DNA of 64,000 nt from Aeromicrobium sp. PE09-221 (GCF_002174305.1 NZ_MIJB01000025.1:154195-218194), one strand, 5' to 3'. Positions 18,403 through 29,816 are shown, counted from the stretch's first letter. Numbers and translations are program-made. Notes: generated by a model from the sequence alone, not told the origin.

Positions 18403-19590
18403 ATGATCCCGACACGGTTTCGTGAACGCCAGGAGCGCGGCGCCCGTATCGGCCGGCCGCTGAAGTACCTCGGCCGCGTCGGCGAGGTGGACGAGGAGCT
18501 CCTCGACCGGCTCGGCAGAGGATTGACCGAGCGCGACGAGCCCGGCGCTGCGCTCGCCGACGCGATCCGATCTCGCGAGGTCTCCCTGCCACAACTGGAG
18601 GCCGTGCTCACCGGCGGCATCGCGGCGGTCACCGATGCCCCCGAACCACTGCGCACCTTCTTCACCGAGGTCACCACCGTGCCCGATTGGGTGGACTGGA
18701 AGCTGATCGACGACGGTGGGCGCGTCATGAACCGGCTGAGGCAGAATGCCGCGGATGTCCTCATGCAGCTCTCGCTCATCGGCGGCTATCGCTTCGGTGG
18801 CCCTACGGATCTCCTGGTGGCCACCGGCGGGCTGTCCGGCGACGGCACTCTGCGGCGTCTCGCCGAGACCCAGAAATGGACCATCTCGCTGTCGGCCCCG
18901 GGCGGGCTGCGTCCGGGAGGCGAGGCCTGGCGACTGACCGTGCACGTCCGCGTCATGCACGCCCTGGTGAATGCGTCCTTCGAACCACGCTGGGACAACG
19001 AACGCTGGGGTCTGCCGATCAATCAGACGGATCAGGCCGGCACGCTCGGCCTCTTCGACGGAGCGCTCATCATCGGCTGCCGCGCGCTCGGCGTGCGGAT
19101 CAACGGGGCCGACGCGCGAGCCTTGATGCACCTGTGGAGGTGGGTGGGCCACCTGATGGGAGTCCCGGCCGATCTGCTCACCGATGACGAGTGGGAGCGT
19201 CACCGGATCAACTACCACGTGCTGCTCGCCCAGGCGGGGATCAGCGAGGCCGGGCCGAAGCTCGCTCAGGCGATCGTCGCGGCCCAGGACGACCGCGGCT
19301 ACCCCGGATGGCCGCGGTCGCTCCGGCGAGTCAGGGCCAGCTACGAGCGAGAACGGCTCCTCAGCATGCTCACCACCTTCCTCGGTGTCCGGAGCATGCG
19401 CGAGCTCGGCTTGCCGATCCGGCCTCCCTGGGCCTTCGCCTATCTGATCCCGCTCAACACGATGCGGTACCACGTCCTCGGCCGCACGCGCGTCGGCTCG
19501 CGGCTGCTGGGCGCCTGGGGCGATCGGACCAGCCGTCGGATCCTCGACGCCTACTTCGGTGGTGAAGAGGAGTCGCTGGCCGAGCTGTAG
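18403..19590 (+). CDS. DUF2236 oxygenase (MpaB family), Lcp-like heme site
   Basis: A 395-residue DUF2236 protein, the family of MpaB and latex clearing protein Lcp, b-type heme dioxygenases. The segment RRLAETQKW has Arg152 and Thr156 (R-x3-T), and VRVMHALV has His186; the R/T/H spacing (4 and 30) equals that of Arg164, Thr168 and His198 in Lcp of strain K30 as I recall them. The following WGLPINQTDQAGTLGLF is also Lcp-like. The catalytic Lys next to the Thr in Lcp is Glu155 here and no Tat signal is visible, so rubber cleavage is not implied. Start ATG 18403 follows GAGGATGAGGAG; a start at 18367 would lie in the operator. Confidence 0.85.
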   Translation: MIPTRFRERQERGARIGRPLKYLGRVGEVDEELLDRLGRGLTERDEPGAALADAIRSREVSLPQLEAVLTGGIAAVTDAPEPLRTFFTEVTTVPDWVDWKLIDDGGRVMNRLRQNAADVLMQLSLIGGYRFGGPTDLLVATGGLSGDGTLRRLAETQKWTISLSAPGGLRPGGEAWRLTVHVRVMHALVNASFEPRWDNERWGLPINQTDQAGTLGLFDGALIIGCRALGVRINGADARALMHLWRWVGHLMGVPADLLTDDEWERHRINYHVLLAQAGISEAGPKLAQAIVAAQDDRGYPGWPRSLRRVRASYERERLLSMLTTFLGVRSMRELGLPIRPPWAFAYLIPLNTMRYHVLGRTRVGSRLLGAWGDRTSRRILDAYFGGEEESLAEL

Positions 19591-19609
19591 TGAGCTGAGG
19601 AGCTCCCGT

Positions 19610-19666
19610 TGAGTGTGACGTTTGGACGGTGAAAGACCGAGATCCACCGTCCAAACGTCACACTCA
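19610..19666. terminator. Very long perfect inverted repeat between convergent oxygenase and aconitase genes
   Basis: Two perfectly complementary 21-nt arms, 19611-19631 and 19645-19665 (22 bp with the flanking T-A), around a 13-nt loop. The position between two converging stops (19590 and 19682) suits a bidirectional terminator; the arms begin GAGTGTGACG and end CGTCACACTC. Confidence 0.6.
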
Positions 19667-19681
19667 GCGAGTACCCGGTGC

Positions 19682-22495
<2,814 letters not shown>

Positions 22496-22568
22496 GGTCT
22501 TCTCCTTCGCGTGGTCTTCATCCATCCTGCCGACCTTCCGCGCGGGCGCATCACTGAGGCCGACCTAA

Positions 22569-22586
22569 TATCTTGACATCAAGATA
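22569..22586. promoter_or_regulatory. Perfect 18-bp palindrome upstream of acnA
   Basis: TATCTTGA-CA-TCAAGATA, two perfect 8-bp arms with a 2-bp centre, 74 bp before the acnA start. It is AT-rich in GC-rich surroundings and contains TTGACA, so it probably overlaps the promoter -35 region. The regulator is unknown; MarR-type proteins bind sites of this form. Confidence 0.6.
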
Positions 22587-22643
22587 CCTTGCGACCACGG
22601 GGCTCTCAACGAAGGCGACCCTTACCCAGGCCGCGCACGACCG

Positions 22644-25157
22644 TCATCGCAATGCGCTGAGGGCACGTAGCACGGCGCGTCCCTGCCGCACCCGTGATTC
22701 CCAGGTGATGCCGATCGCCAGCAGCACGAGTCCGAGGATGCCGAAGAGGATCCAGCGCTGGACCGCCATCGCCACCGGCCACAGGTTGACGACGACCAGG
22801 ACCGCGAGCACGACGGCGCCGACCACGAAGGGCGCACGCCACGAGCGCCACCATCCGATGCCGATCGCCACGACGGCCGCCGCTCCCAGCAACCAGGCCC
22901 GAAGGCTCGTCGGGTCGGCGACGGCCTGCGGCAGTGACGGCAGGAAGGCGACCGCCAGCCCGACCCCGAGCGCGGAGACCGTGCCCAGCGAGCTGTCACG
23001 CCACATGAACCAGCCGCCGATGCCCAAGGCGAGCACGGCGAGCGGCACCGTGAAGGCCTCGACCGCCCGAACATCCTGCCCGATCACCAGGAAGATCCAC
23101 GCCAGTACAGCGAGGGTCGCGGCCGGGATCAGGCACCAGCGGCGGTCGGACACGTCGAAACCGGCGCCGAACAGGACGAGCGAGAGCAGGAGGAACAACA
23201 GAGCCATCCAGGTGGCGTCGTCGGCGCCGAGTCCGGTCGCCAGACCGTAGAGGGCGATCGAGGCCGCGGCCACTTCCAGGGTGAGCCGGACCGGCTGCTC
23301 CTCGACTCCCCACGTGGCGAGGGCGAAGCACACGATGGCGACCAGGACGAAGAACAGCGCCGCGATGGACCCATCGATGCGCTGCCATTCCACGAGACCG
23401 CTGCCGGAGGCCACGACCCCCAGGACGACGGCTGCGCTGCTCACGGCCACCGACGGGATCTCTCGGGTCAGCGCCGCGACGACGAGCGCAGCCAGGGCGA
23501 CGATCCCGAAGGCCACGAAGACCATCTCGCTCGATGCCTCCGACGGGAACGCCATGCCCACCAGCACGATGACCGTGCCGATCTGGTCCGCGACGGGGCG
23601 CCGGACCGCCGCGCAGGCCACGACGGCCGCCGCGAGGACGCCGGCGACGACGAACCAGCCGAACGGCACACCGATAGCCGCGAGAGTGACCCCGAATCCG
23701 CAGGCGACCGCGGCCGCGAGCGCGGTGTAACGGATGACCGCCAGCAGGTCGGTGCTCCATCGCGCGCTCACGACCACGGCGATGATGACGGCCGCTGCCG
23801 CCGAGGCGTACGCGAGCACGCCCAGACCGAAGGGTTCGGGGAGCGAACCGTTCCAGGGGCCGTAGAAGCTTCGCGGCCACGCCTGCAGCCAGCCGAGACC
23901 GACGAGGCCCAGGCCGGCGACGGCCAGCACAGCGGCGGCCCACCTGCTCCCGAGTGCCCAGGTCCGGTGTCCACTCCCGAGCGAGGCGGTCAGCGCGCCG
24001 ACCGCGGCCACCGTGGCGATCGCCGCCTCGGGGACGGTCGCACCGCCTACTCCAGTCGCCACGAGCAGCGTGAGGCCGAGCAGGGCCCCGCCAGCAGAGA
24101 CGCTACGACCGCGCGGAGCCACGACGGCACCCGCGGCGAACACGATCGAGAGCAGGAGGAGCGGTATCCCGTGAGCCTCCAGCAGGAGCTGCCGCGGCTC
24201 CGGATGCGCGAGCGCATCGACGATCGAGGAGACCACGAGGAACGGCAGCACCACGACGAGGGGCGGAGCCACTCCCCAGCCGGCGACCGTTGCACGACCG
24301 CGCCAGGCGAGCACTGCCACGATGGCCGCAACGCCCATAGCGGCGAGACCGGCCCAGAACGGCCGCCAGCCGAGATCGAACCACAGGTAGAACAGGAGCG
24401 TGGGCACGGCGACCCAGGGGGTCAGCGCTGCTACCGCCTGCGGGACCACGAGAGACCGGCCGAATCGCGGACGGGTCACCACCACGATGACGATCGCGAT
24501 GGTGGACACCACGACTGCCCAGGCGGCGACATAGAGACCGGGATCGACGGCCTCGAGGCCGAGCAGCCCTTGGGCGCGGGCCGCGAACCAATCGAGGGTC
24601 AGCAGGCCCAGCGTCACGCACCACAGCGCCTCGGCCGAACCGCGGAGGCGCCGACGCGAGAGCTCCACCGCCCCCGCCGCCGCCAGGGCGGTGGCTCCCA
24701 GCAGCACCATGGAGCGGCCAAAGAGGCCCAAGCGGTCCCAGGAGACGGTGATGAAGATCGTCGCGGCCACGAGCAGCAGCAAGGCGCCGAGGGCCAGGAT
24801 GACCCCGCCCACATTCACTCCGCCGCGCCTTGTCGGCGCCGACCCGGTCGGCTGGGCCGGGAACTGCGGGAAACCGCCGTCCGCCACCGGCCCGGTCGAG
24901 ATGCGAGGGGCCGCTGGTGGAGGGCCCGGTGCAGGTGCTACCGGAGACTGCGGCGCCGACGGCCGCGGCGCGGAGGTCTCCGCGCCGGGAGCCCGGGTCT
25001 CGTGACCCCGGGCGATCAGGCGATCGGCCTCCTGCAACCGCTCCCACAGCGTGGCAGCCGTGACACCACGCAGCGCGAATCCGCAGTGGGGGCATCTCGG
25101 CTGCCCTTCGATACGACCTCGGCAGGCAGGACAGGCGTGGGGATCCGCGTAGCGCAC
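22644..25157 (-). CDS. Large polytopic membrane protein with N-terminal zinc ribbon
   Basis: 837 residues. N-terminus: a cytosolic double CxxC knuckle (CPACRGRIEGQPRCPHCG), then a coiled stretch (LWERLQEADRLIARG) and a Pro/Ala-rich linker to about residue 115. The rest is about 20 or more hydrophobic helices with short loops and no recognisable catalytic motif. This layout matches the actinobacterial proteins named after SCO7613, of unknown function. Frame and codon bias are consistent throughout, so it is a real gene. It lies between the RNA methyltransferase (15 bp away, same strand) and aconitase. Confidence 0.75.
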   Translation of the reverse strand: MRYADPHACPACRGRIEGQPRCPHCGFALRGVTAATLWERLQEADRLIARGHETRAPGAETSAPRPSAPQSPVAPAPGPPPAAPRISTGPVADGGFPQFPAQPTGSAPTRRGGVNVGGVILALGALLLLVAATIFITVSWDRLGLFGRSMVLLGATALAAAGAVELSRRRLRGSAEALWCVTLGLLTLDWFAARAQGLLGLEAVDPGLYVAAWAVVVSTIAIVIVVVTRPRFGRSLVVPQAVAALTPWVAVPTLLFYLWFDLGWRPFWAGLAAMGVAAIVAVLAWRGRATVAGWGVAPPLVVVLPFLVVSSIVDALAHPEPRQLLLEAHGIPLLLLSIVFAAGAVVAPRGRSVSAGGALLGLTLLVATGVGGATVPEAAIATVAAVGALTASLGSGHRTWALGSRWAAAVLAVAGLGLVGLGWLQAWPRSFYGPWNGSLPEPFGLGVLAYASAAAAVIIAVVVSARWSTDLLAVIRYTALAAAVACGFGVTLAAIGVPFGWFVVAGVLAAAVVACAAVRRPVADQIGTVIVLVGMAFPSEASSEMVFVAFGIVALAALVVAALTREIPSVAVSSAAVVLGVVASGSGLVEWQRIDGSIAALFFVLVAIVCFALATWGVEEQPVRLTLEVAAASIALYGLATGLGADDATWMALLFLLLSLVLFGAGFDVSDRRWCLIPAATLAVLAWIFLVIGQDVRAVEAFTVPLAVLALGIGGWFMWRDSSLGTVSALGVGLAVAFLPSLPQAVADPTSLRAWLLGAAAVVAIGIGWWRSWRAPFVVGAVVLAVLVVVNLWPVAMAVQRWILFGILGLVLLAIGITWESRVRQGRAVLRALSALR

Positions 25158-25172
25158 GAGGTCACCCTCTCG

Positions 25173-26381
25173 TCAAGGACGCACCGGTGCAAGCACAGCG
25201 ACGCATTCGACATGGTGTGTCATCGGGAAGAGCGCGAACGCGCGCAGTGCGACCAGCTCGTACCCGAGGCGCCCGAAGGACGCCAGGTCCCGGGCCAGCG
25301 CGGCCGGGTCACAGGCCACGTAGACGATGCGCCGCGGTCCGAGGCCGGCGATCGGCGCGACCGCGGCCTTGGCCCCCGCACGCGGCGGATCGAGGACGAC
25401 GACATCAGCGGCGATGCCCAGCCGCCGGGCCGCGAGCGCCTTCTCGACCGAGGCCCGCATCGTCGTCACGTTCGTCCGTCCGGCGAGATTCTCCCGGGCA
25501 TCCTCGTGGCCCCCACGGGCACCCTCGACGCTGACCACCTCGCCCGTCGGGCCAGCGGCATCGGCCAGGAAGGCCGAGAACAGCCCTGCCCCGGCATAGA
25601 GGTCGAGGATCCTATCGCCGGCGCGGACATCCGCTCCGGCCATCACGGCATCCACGAGGGTTGCAGCGGCGCGCGGATGTACCTGCCAGAAGCCGGACCC
25701 GCTGACGCGGAAGGACCGCTCCCCCACGAACTCCGTGACGGATCCATCGCCACCACGCACTCGGCCGTCGACGCCCACGATGCCGTCAAGGGGGCCTAGA
25801 CCCTCGGGAACCACATCATCGGTGACCACCACACGCTCTCCAGCCGACGAGACCACGGCCTCGACCGGCCCCTGACCCCAACGGACCGAGGGGACCTCCG
25901 GCGCGTCCGGATGGGCGATCAGGCATCGATCGACGGGCACCACCTCATGGCTGCGGTGCCGCCGCAGGCCGGCACGGCCCTCGTCGTCCACCGCGTAGCT
26001 CACCCGGGTACGCCAGCCGAGGTCATCAGGAGACACGGCCTCGACCTCCACCGCGCGATCGATACCCGCGAGTCGCTGAAGCTGCTCGCGGACCACGGAA
26101 CCGAGGAGGCGCCGCTGTCCGGCCGGCGAGACATGCTGGAAATCGCATCCGCCACAGGTGCCCGCGTATCGGCAGGGCGGTGTCACACGATCCTCCGCGG
26201 CCTCCAGTATCTCCACGGCGTCGGCCCGTAGGAACCGTTTGGACCGCTCGGTGATCTCGATGCGCGCACGCTCCCCTGGTAGCGCATGCCGCACGAACAC
26301 GACCTGACCGTCGAGCCGGGCGACGCAATGGCCACCATGTGCCACCGGCCCGATGTCCACGATCGGGCGCTCGGAACTCAC
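25173..26381 (-). CDS. Class I SAM-dependent RNA (uracil-C5) methyltransferase, TrmA/RumA family
   Basis: 402 residues. N-terminal TRAM domain (about 1-60: VDIGPVAHGGHCVARLDGQ), an Fe-S type cysteine group (PPCRYAGTCGGCDFQH), a SAM-binding Rossmann core (ILDLYAGAGLFSAFLADAAG) and the catalytic Cys in YVACDPAALARDL; the closing FALFPMTHHVECVAVL carries the general-base Glu. Members methylate U54 of tRNA or 23S uridines; which one is not clear. It is the counterpart of Rv2689c by position. Start GTG 26381 overlaps the stop of a permease remnant by GTGA, a fossil of translational coupling. Confidence 0.92.
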   Translation of the reverse strand: MSSERPIVDIGPVAHGGHCVARLDGQVVFVRHALPGERARIEITERSKRFLRADAVEILEAAEDRVTPPCRYAGTCGGCDFQHVSPAGQRRLLGSVVREQLQRLAGIDRAVEVEAVSPDDLGWRTRVSYAVDDEGRAGLRRHRSHEVVPVDRCLIAHPDAPEVPSVRWGQGPVEAVVSSAGERVVVTDDVVPEGLGPLDGIVGVDGRVRGGDGSVTEFVGERSFRVSGSGFWQVHPRAAATLVDAVMAGADVRAGDRILDLYAGAGLFSAFLADAAGPTGEVVSVEGARGGHEDARENLAGRTNVTTMRASVEKALAARRLGIAADVVVLDPPRAGAKAAVAPIAGLGPRRIVYVACDPAALARDLASFGRLGYELVALRAFALFPMTHHVECVAVLAPVRP

Positions 26382-26580
26382 CGAGGACCCCCGAAGCCTG
26401 GACGCAGGTCACCGGCAGCCGCTGCATCATCATGGGGAGTTCGGTCATGGGCCGAGGTGAGCTGGTAGGGAACGCTGACGGCGAGGACTCCGGGCATGAA
26501 CAACAGTCTGCTCTTCAGACGCAAGGCGGTCTGATTGTGCAATAGCTGCTCCCACCACCGGCCGGCGACGTATTCGGGGC
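26378..26580 (-). pseudogene. Remnant: C-terminus of an APC-family permease (Rv2690c-like)
   Basis: The 319-bp gap between DUF3159 and the RNA methyltransferase is not empty. On the minus strand from 26580 it reads PEYVAGRWWEQLLHNQTALR, then LKSRLLFMPGVLAVSVPYQL, and ends at a stop overlapping the methyltransferase GTG. This matches, as I know the family, the C-terminal tail of the roughly 650-residue APC permeases that precede this methyltransferase in many actinobacteria. Upstream of 26580 nothing of the permease can be read and no start is present, so about 600 residues are gone. The rest of the gap (26581-26700) shows no feature I can name. Confidence 0.72.
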
Positions 26581-26700
26581 CCGTTTCAGGGCACCGGCGA
26601 TGCTCACCGAGCGAGCGTATGCCTGTGCCGGAGGTGCGCCACCGACGTGGGCGATGATGTGGATCACATCTGAGCACCGGTGCGTGGAGGCGAGCGACGC

Positions 26701-27384
26701 TCAGGCCGAGGTGCCGTCGAGCGGCGTCCTATTACGGCTCAGCATCCACCCCATCGCGACGAGCGATGCGACCTGCAGGGGCCATCCCATCGCGATCTTC
26801 GCGGTGCCCAGCAGGGCGATCTGGTCGGCAAGATATAGGGGGTACTGGACCACGACACGCAGCACACAGGGCGCGACGAACAGCCACGTCATCTGGGTGC
26901 ACAGTCTCCGCATACCGCGATCGGAACGCCAACCGGTGACATCCCCCACCACCGCGCCGACGAGGAATCCCACCGCCGGCCAGCCGATGAGGATCGTGAA
27001 GACGAAGATCACCGCGTAGGCACCGTTGTAGAGGATGCCCGGAAGGAAGACGTCACGGGCCTCCCCGGAACGCGACGCGAACAGCGCAGCGATCGCGATC
27101 CCCACCAAGGCGTTGAAGACGAACTGCGGATTGGACCGCTGCATGACACGGACGACCAGCAGCACCACCGCGACAGCGGCGCTCAGGATCAGGCTCTGGC
27201 GCAGTTCGTCGGTGACCAGGAAGCTCACCGTGAACACGATGGTGGGGATCGCGCTCTCCACGACTCCACGCCCACCGCCGAATGCCTCGGACAGCCGGCG
27301 ACGGACGAGTTGCTCGACCGTGGTGATATCCGCACGACCCGTGTCGGCCTCCTCGTCGGCCGGTGATCCGTTCTGCTCAGCCAT
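26701..27384 (-). CDS. DUF3159 membrane protein
   Basis: 227 residues, five or six membrane helices. Family hallmarks are AFGGGRGVVESAIPTIVFTV near residue 35 and the run of short helices with IGWPAVGFLVGAVVGD in the centre. Function unknown; the gene belongs to the conserved actinobacterial block TrmA-APC-TrkA-TrkA-DUF3159-DUF3710-dut. Here it is separated from the methyltransferase only by the permease remnant. Start ATG 27384. Confidence 0.9.
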   Translation of the reverse strand: MAEQNGSPADEEADTGRADITTVEQLVRRRLSEAFGGGRGVVESAIPTIVFTVSFLVTDELRQSLILSAAVAVVLLVVRVMQRSNPQFVFNALVGIAIAALFASRSGEARDVFLPGILYNGAYAVIFVFTILIGWPAVGFLVGAVVGDVTGWRSDRGMRRLCTQMTWLFVAPCVLRVVVQYPLYLADQIALLGTAKIAMGWPLQVASLVAMGWMLSRNRTPLDGTSA

Positions 27385-27420
27385 GGTGTCCCGTCACCCG
27401 TGCGCGCACGGTGCTCCTCA

Positions 27421-28074
27421 CTAGCCGGCGTCGTCCGACGGCGGCTGCCCCTGGGGAGCGGCTCCGGGCGGCAGCTTCAACGGCAGGGGCTCCCGCACCA
27501 TGCGCGGCTCGTCGCCCCGGACGACGATGACATCGCGCAGGATCTCCAGCAACGGCTCCGCAGCGGCCTCGTCTCCGGCTGCCGCACCCAGCAGAGTGGC
27601 GCGCAGCAGCCAACGGGGCCCCTCGACCGCGAGAATGCGCGAGTCCTGCGTGCCAGTGCGCCCGTCCTGAGTCTGCACCTGCACACGGAACCGCAGCTCA
27701 TCGCCGAAGGGACCGTCGGTCTCCTTCCACTCGCCGTCTCGGCGGTCGACCTCGCGCTTGAGGTCCTGGAGCACGTCGCTCCATTCGCCACCGGAGCGGG
27801 ACGCGGCGAAGATCCGCAGCTCCATGGCCGAGTTCGCCCCTTCGAGCACCACGAGCACCGAGGAGAGGGCGCCGTTCTCCTGGGGAAGCTGCAGACCCAC
27901 TCCGTCGCGTCCCTTGATGCGCAGCGAACCGAGATCGACATAACCGGGGGCCTCGGGGTCCCGCTCGGAGGAGTCCCACGGCCCACCGGCACGTGGTCCC
28001 AGCTTCACGGGGTCGAACTCCGGCGCCTCCGGCATCTCCTGCTCGGGCGTCTGATTCTTGCGTCGGCCGAACAT
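27421..28074 (-). CDS. DUF3710 protein
   Basis: 217 residues, soluble. Starts [12 protein letters not shown] and carries the DUF3710 core (GPWDSSERDP, YVDLGSLRIKGRDGVGLQLP, AVEGPRWLLRATLLGAAA). Counterpart of Rv2696c by position; function not known. Its ATG overlaps the dut stop by one base (TGATG), so it is translated after dut. A charged Pro-rich tail closes the protein. Confidence 0.9.
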   Translation of the reverse strand: MFGRRKNQTPEQEMPEAPEFDPVKLGPRAGGPWDSSERDPEAPGYVDLGSLRIKGRDGVGLQLPQENGALSSVLVVLEGANSAMELRIFAASRSGGEWSDVLQDLKREVDRRDGEWKETDGPFGDELRFRVQVQTQDGRTGTQDSRILAVEGPRWLLRATLLGAAAGDEAAAEPLLEILRDVIVVRGDEPRMVREPLPLKLPPGAAPQGQPPSDDAG

Positions 28075-28553
28075 CAGTCTTCCTCTCCTACTTTCGGAGC
28101 CTGCGCCAATGAGGCGTGGCCACCCGATGAACCGTAGCCCCCTTCGCCCCGGTCCGACAGCGGGAGTGCCGAAGTTTCCGTGAATCGGACCTGCTCCACC
28201 CGCTGGATGACCAACTGGGCGATGCGATCGCCACGCGAGATGTGCACGGTGTCCCGCGGGTCCCCGTTCACGAGCAACACCGCGATCTCTCCACGATAAC
28301 CGGCGTCGATCGTGCCGGGTGCATTGACGATGGAGAGCCCGTGGCGCAGAGCCAGTCCGGAGCGCGGGTGCACGAAGCCCGCGTAACCCGCCGGCAGCGC
28401 GAGCGCCACCCCAGTGGGCACGAGGACCCGCTCCCCCGGTGCGATCACGGCATCGACGCGGGCCACCAGGTCCGCTCCCGCGTCGAGATCGTGCGCATAG
28501 GACGGTACGGGCAGATCGGGGTCGAGCCGGCGCAGCAGCACCTCGGTCGTCAT
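28074..28553 (-). CDS. dut: dUTP diphosphatase
   Basis: Trimeric dUTPase, 159 residues; hydrolyses dUTP to dUMP and keeps uracil out of DNA. All five motifs are seen: [10 protein letters not shown] (1), [10 protein letters not shown] (2), [11 protein letters not shown] (3), RGDRIAQLV (4) and [10 protein letters not shown] (5, the flexible C-terminal arm). Start ATG 28553 ([10 protein letters not shown]); the longer in-frame ORF to 28916 lies in intergenic DNA. Leads a coupled pair with DUF3710. Confidence 0.96.
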   Translation of the reverse strand: MTTEVLLRRLDPDLPVPSYAHDLDAGADLVARVDAVIAPGERVLVPTGVALALPAGYAGFVHPRSGLALRHGLSIVNAPGTIDAGYRGEIAVLLVNGDPRDTVHISRGDRIAQLVIQRVEQVRFTETSALPLSDRGEGGYGSSGGHASLAQAPKVGEED

Positions 28554-28571
28554 GAGGTCCGACCTTACCCA

Positions 28572-28736
28572 AGGCCGTGTCTGGTGATCTACGGCCGTTG
28601 CGAGCGGCGTATCCACGGGATGCCTCACCAGGCGCCGGAGCGACGCCATACGGGACATTGTCTTGCGAGCGACGGCAACGTGGTGAGGCGCCCGTGGGAC
28701 GTCGCGCAGTAGGCCGGGGATCACCAGACGCGGCCT
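28572..28736. repeat. 165-bp element with 18-bp terminal inverted repeats (MITE-like)
   Basis: The outer arms (28572-28589 and 28719-28736) are complementary at 17 of 18 positions, beginning AGGCCGTGTCTGG. A second nested pair (28613-28629 and 28682-28697) also matches with a small bulge, and TTGCGAGCG occurs twice inside. It fills the gap between divergent dut and DUF3093 and holds no ORF. No clear target duplication is visible, only AAGG near both ends. Confidence 0.55.
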
Positions 28737-28770
28737 AAGGCCGTTGACGGCCATCAGGCACAGTAGTGAT

Positions 28771-29226
28771 GTGCCACCCCCGACGACCGTCCACCGTGAA
28801 CGTCTCACCGTCACCGCCCCCTGGTGGGTCGCCGTCGGGATCTTCGCGGTGATCATGGGCTGGCTGCTCTGGGTCGCGGCGACTCCCGTCATCGCCCTGG
28901 TGACAGCGGTCGGCACGCTCGTCGTCGCCGGTGCACTGGTCGCGTTCTACGGTTCGGTGAAGATCGAGGCCGACTCGGACGGGCTGCGCGCGGGACGCGC
29001 CTTCTTGGACGCCGCCCATATCGGCACGGTCGAGCCCCTGGACGCGGCCGCGTGGCGCCGGGCTGTCGGCCCCGAGGGGGACGTGCGCGCCTTCACCTTG
29101 TTGCGACCCTATGTGCGCACCGGCGTCCGGGTCACGGTCGACGATCCGGACGATCCGACGCCCTTCTGGCTGGTGTCGACCAGATTCCCCGGCTCCGTAG
29201 CGCGGGCGCTGCACGGGATTCCCTGA
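28771..29226 (+). CDS. DUF3093 membrane protein
   Basis: 151 residues with two membrane helices near the N-terminus ([18 protein letters not shown] and a second), then a soluble domain ([18 protein letters not shown] ... [16 protein letters not shown]) typical of DUF3093. Counterpart of Rv2698, which also lies opposite dut. Function unknown. GTG 28771 ([12 protein letters not shown]) is chosen; a TTG nine codons upstream sits at the end of the inverted-repeat element. Confidence 0.85.
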   Translation: MPPPTTVHRERLTVTAPWWVAVGIFAVIMGWLLWVAATPVIALVTAVGTLVVAGALVAFYGSVKIEADSDGLRAGRAFLDAAHIGTVEPLDAAAWRRAVGPEGDVRAFTLLRPYVRTGVRVTVDDPDDPTPFWLVSTRFPGSVARALHGIP

Positions 29227-29322
29227 CCCGAGCCGTTGCACGCGACCACGCCCTCGACACCCCTGGTCGGGCGGTCTGCGTCACAATGGTTCGGACATAA
29301 CGAGCACGACGGAAGGGCACCG

Positions 29323-29682
29323 GTGGGCAAGCGCAAGAAGCAGCAGCGAGACGCCGCGACGACGAGTGTCGACGAGGCGAAGGCCCAACGCCGGCTCGGC
29401 CGTGGCACCTGGAAGGTGATGGACGCCGGCGCCACGATGGTGGGCGCCGTCCTCGCTCCCCGGGTCTCCAATGCCGCCTGGCGCGCGGTCACCGGACGCA
29501 AGCCTCCGTCGAGCTCTCGCCATCCCGAGCTCAGCACGGCTGAGGCCATCGCCTGGGCGGCAATCGGCGGAGCCGTGATCCAGATCGTCCGAACCGTCGT
29601 CCGACGGGGTGTGGCGACCTACTGGGTCAAGTCCACCGGGGATCTCCCCCCAGGCATGAAACACCTCGACCGGGACTCCTGA
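29323..29682 (+). CDS. DUF4235 small protein
   Basis: 119 residues: a basic N-terminus (GKRKKQQRD), then GTWKVMDAGATMVGAVLAPR and AEAIAWAAIGGAVIQIVRTV, the hydrophobic segments that define DUF4235, probably membrane-associated. Start GTG 29323 with GGAAGGG 6 bp upstream. Function unknown. Convergent with DUF4193. Confidence 0.8.
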   Translation: MGKRKKQQRDAATTSVDEAKAQRRLGRGTWKVMDAGATMVGAVLAPRVSNAAWRAVTGRKPPSSSRHPELSTAEAIAWAAIGGAVIQIVRTVVRRGVATYWVKSTGDLPPGMKHLDRDS

Positions 29683-29716
29683 GCTCGTGTCAGCTCACGC
29701 ACCCGGGACGAATGGT

Positions 29717-29752
29717 GATGCGTTGAGGCCGCTATAGCGACCCCAATGCATC
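29717..29752. repeat. Diverged unit of the REP-like palindrome family (a)
   Basis: 36-bp hairpin: GATGCGTTG pairs with CAATGCATC (one G-T), enclosing the near-palindrome GGCCGCTATAGCGACC. It resembles the next unit at 29778 and, more loosely, the 42-bp units elsewhere (GATG at the start, CGACC near the middle, CATC at the end). Confidence 0.45.
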
Positions 29753-29777
29753 GAGCTTCGAGCGGGTGTAGACCGAC

Positions 29778-29816
29778 GATGACGCGTCCGGGCTGCTAGG
29801 ACGACCGTGATGCATC
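29778..29816. repeat. Diverged unit of the REP-like palindrome family (b)
   Basis: 39-bp unit with an inner CGTCC/GGACG stem and ends GATG...CATC. It shares TCCG-GG-CGC-GGA-CGACC-GATG-CATC order with the 42-bp units at 46065 and 46128. Confidence 0.45.
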
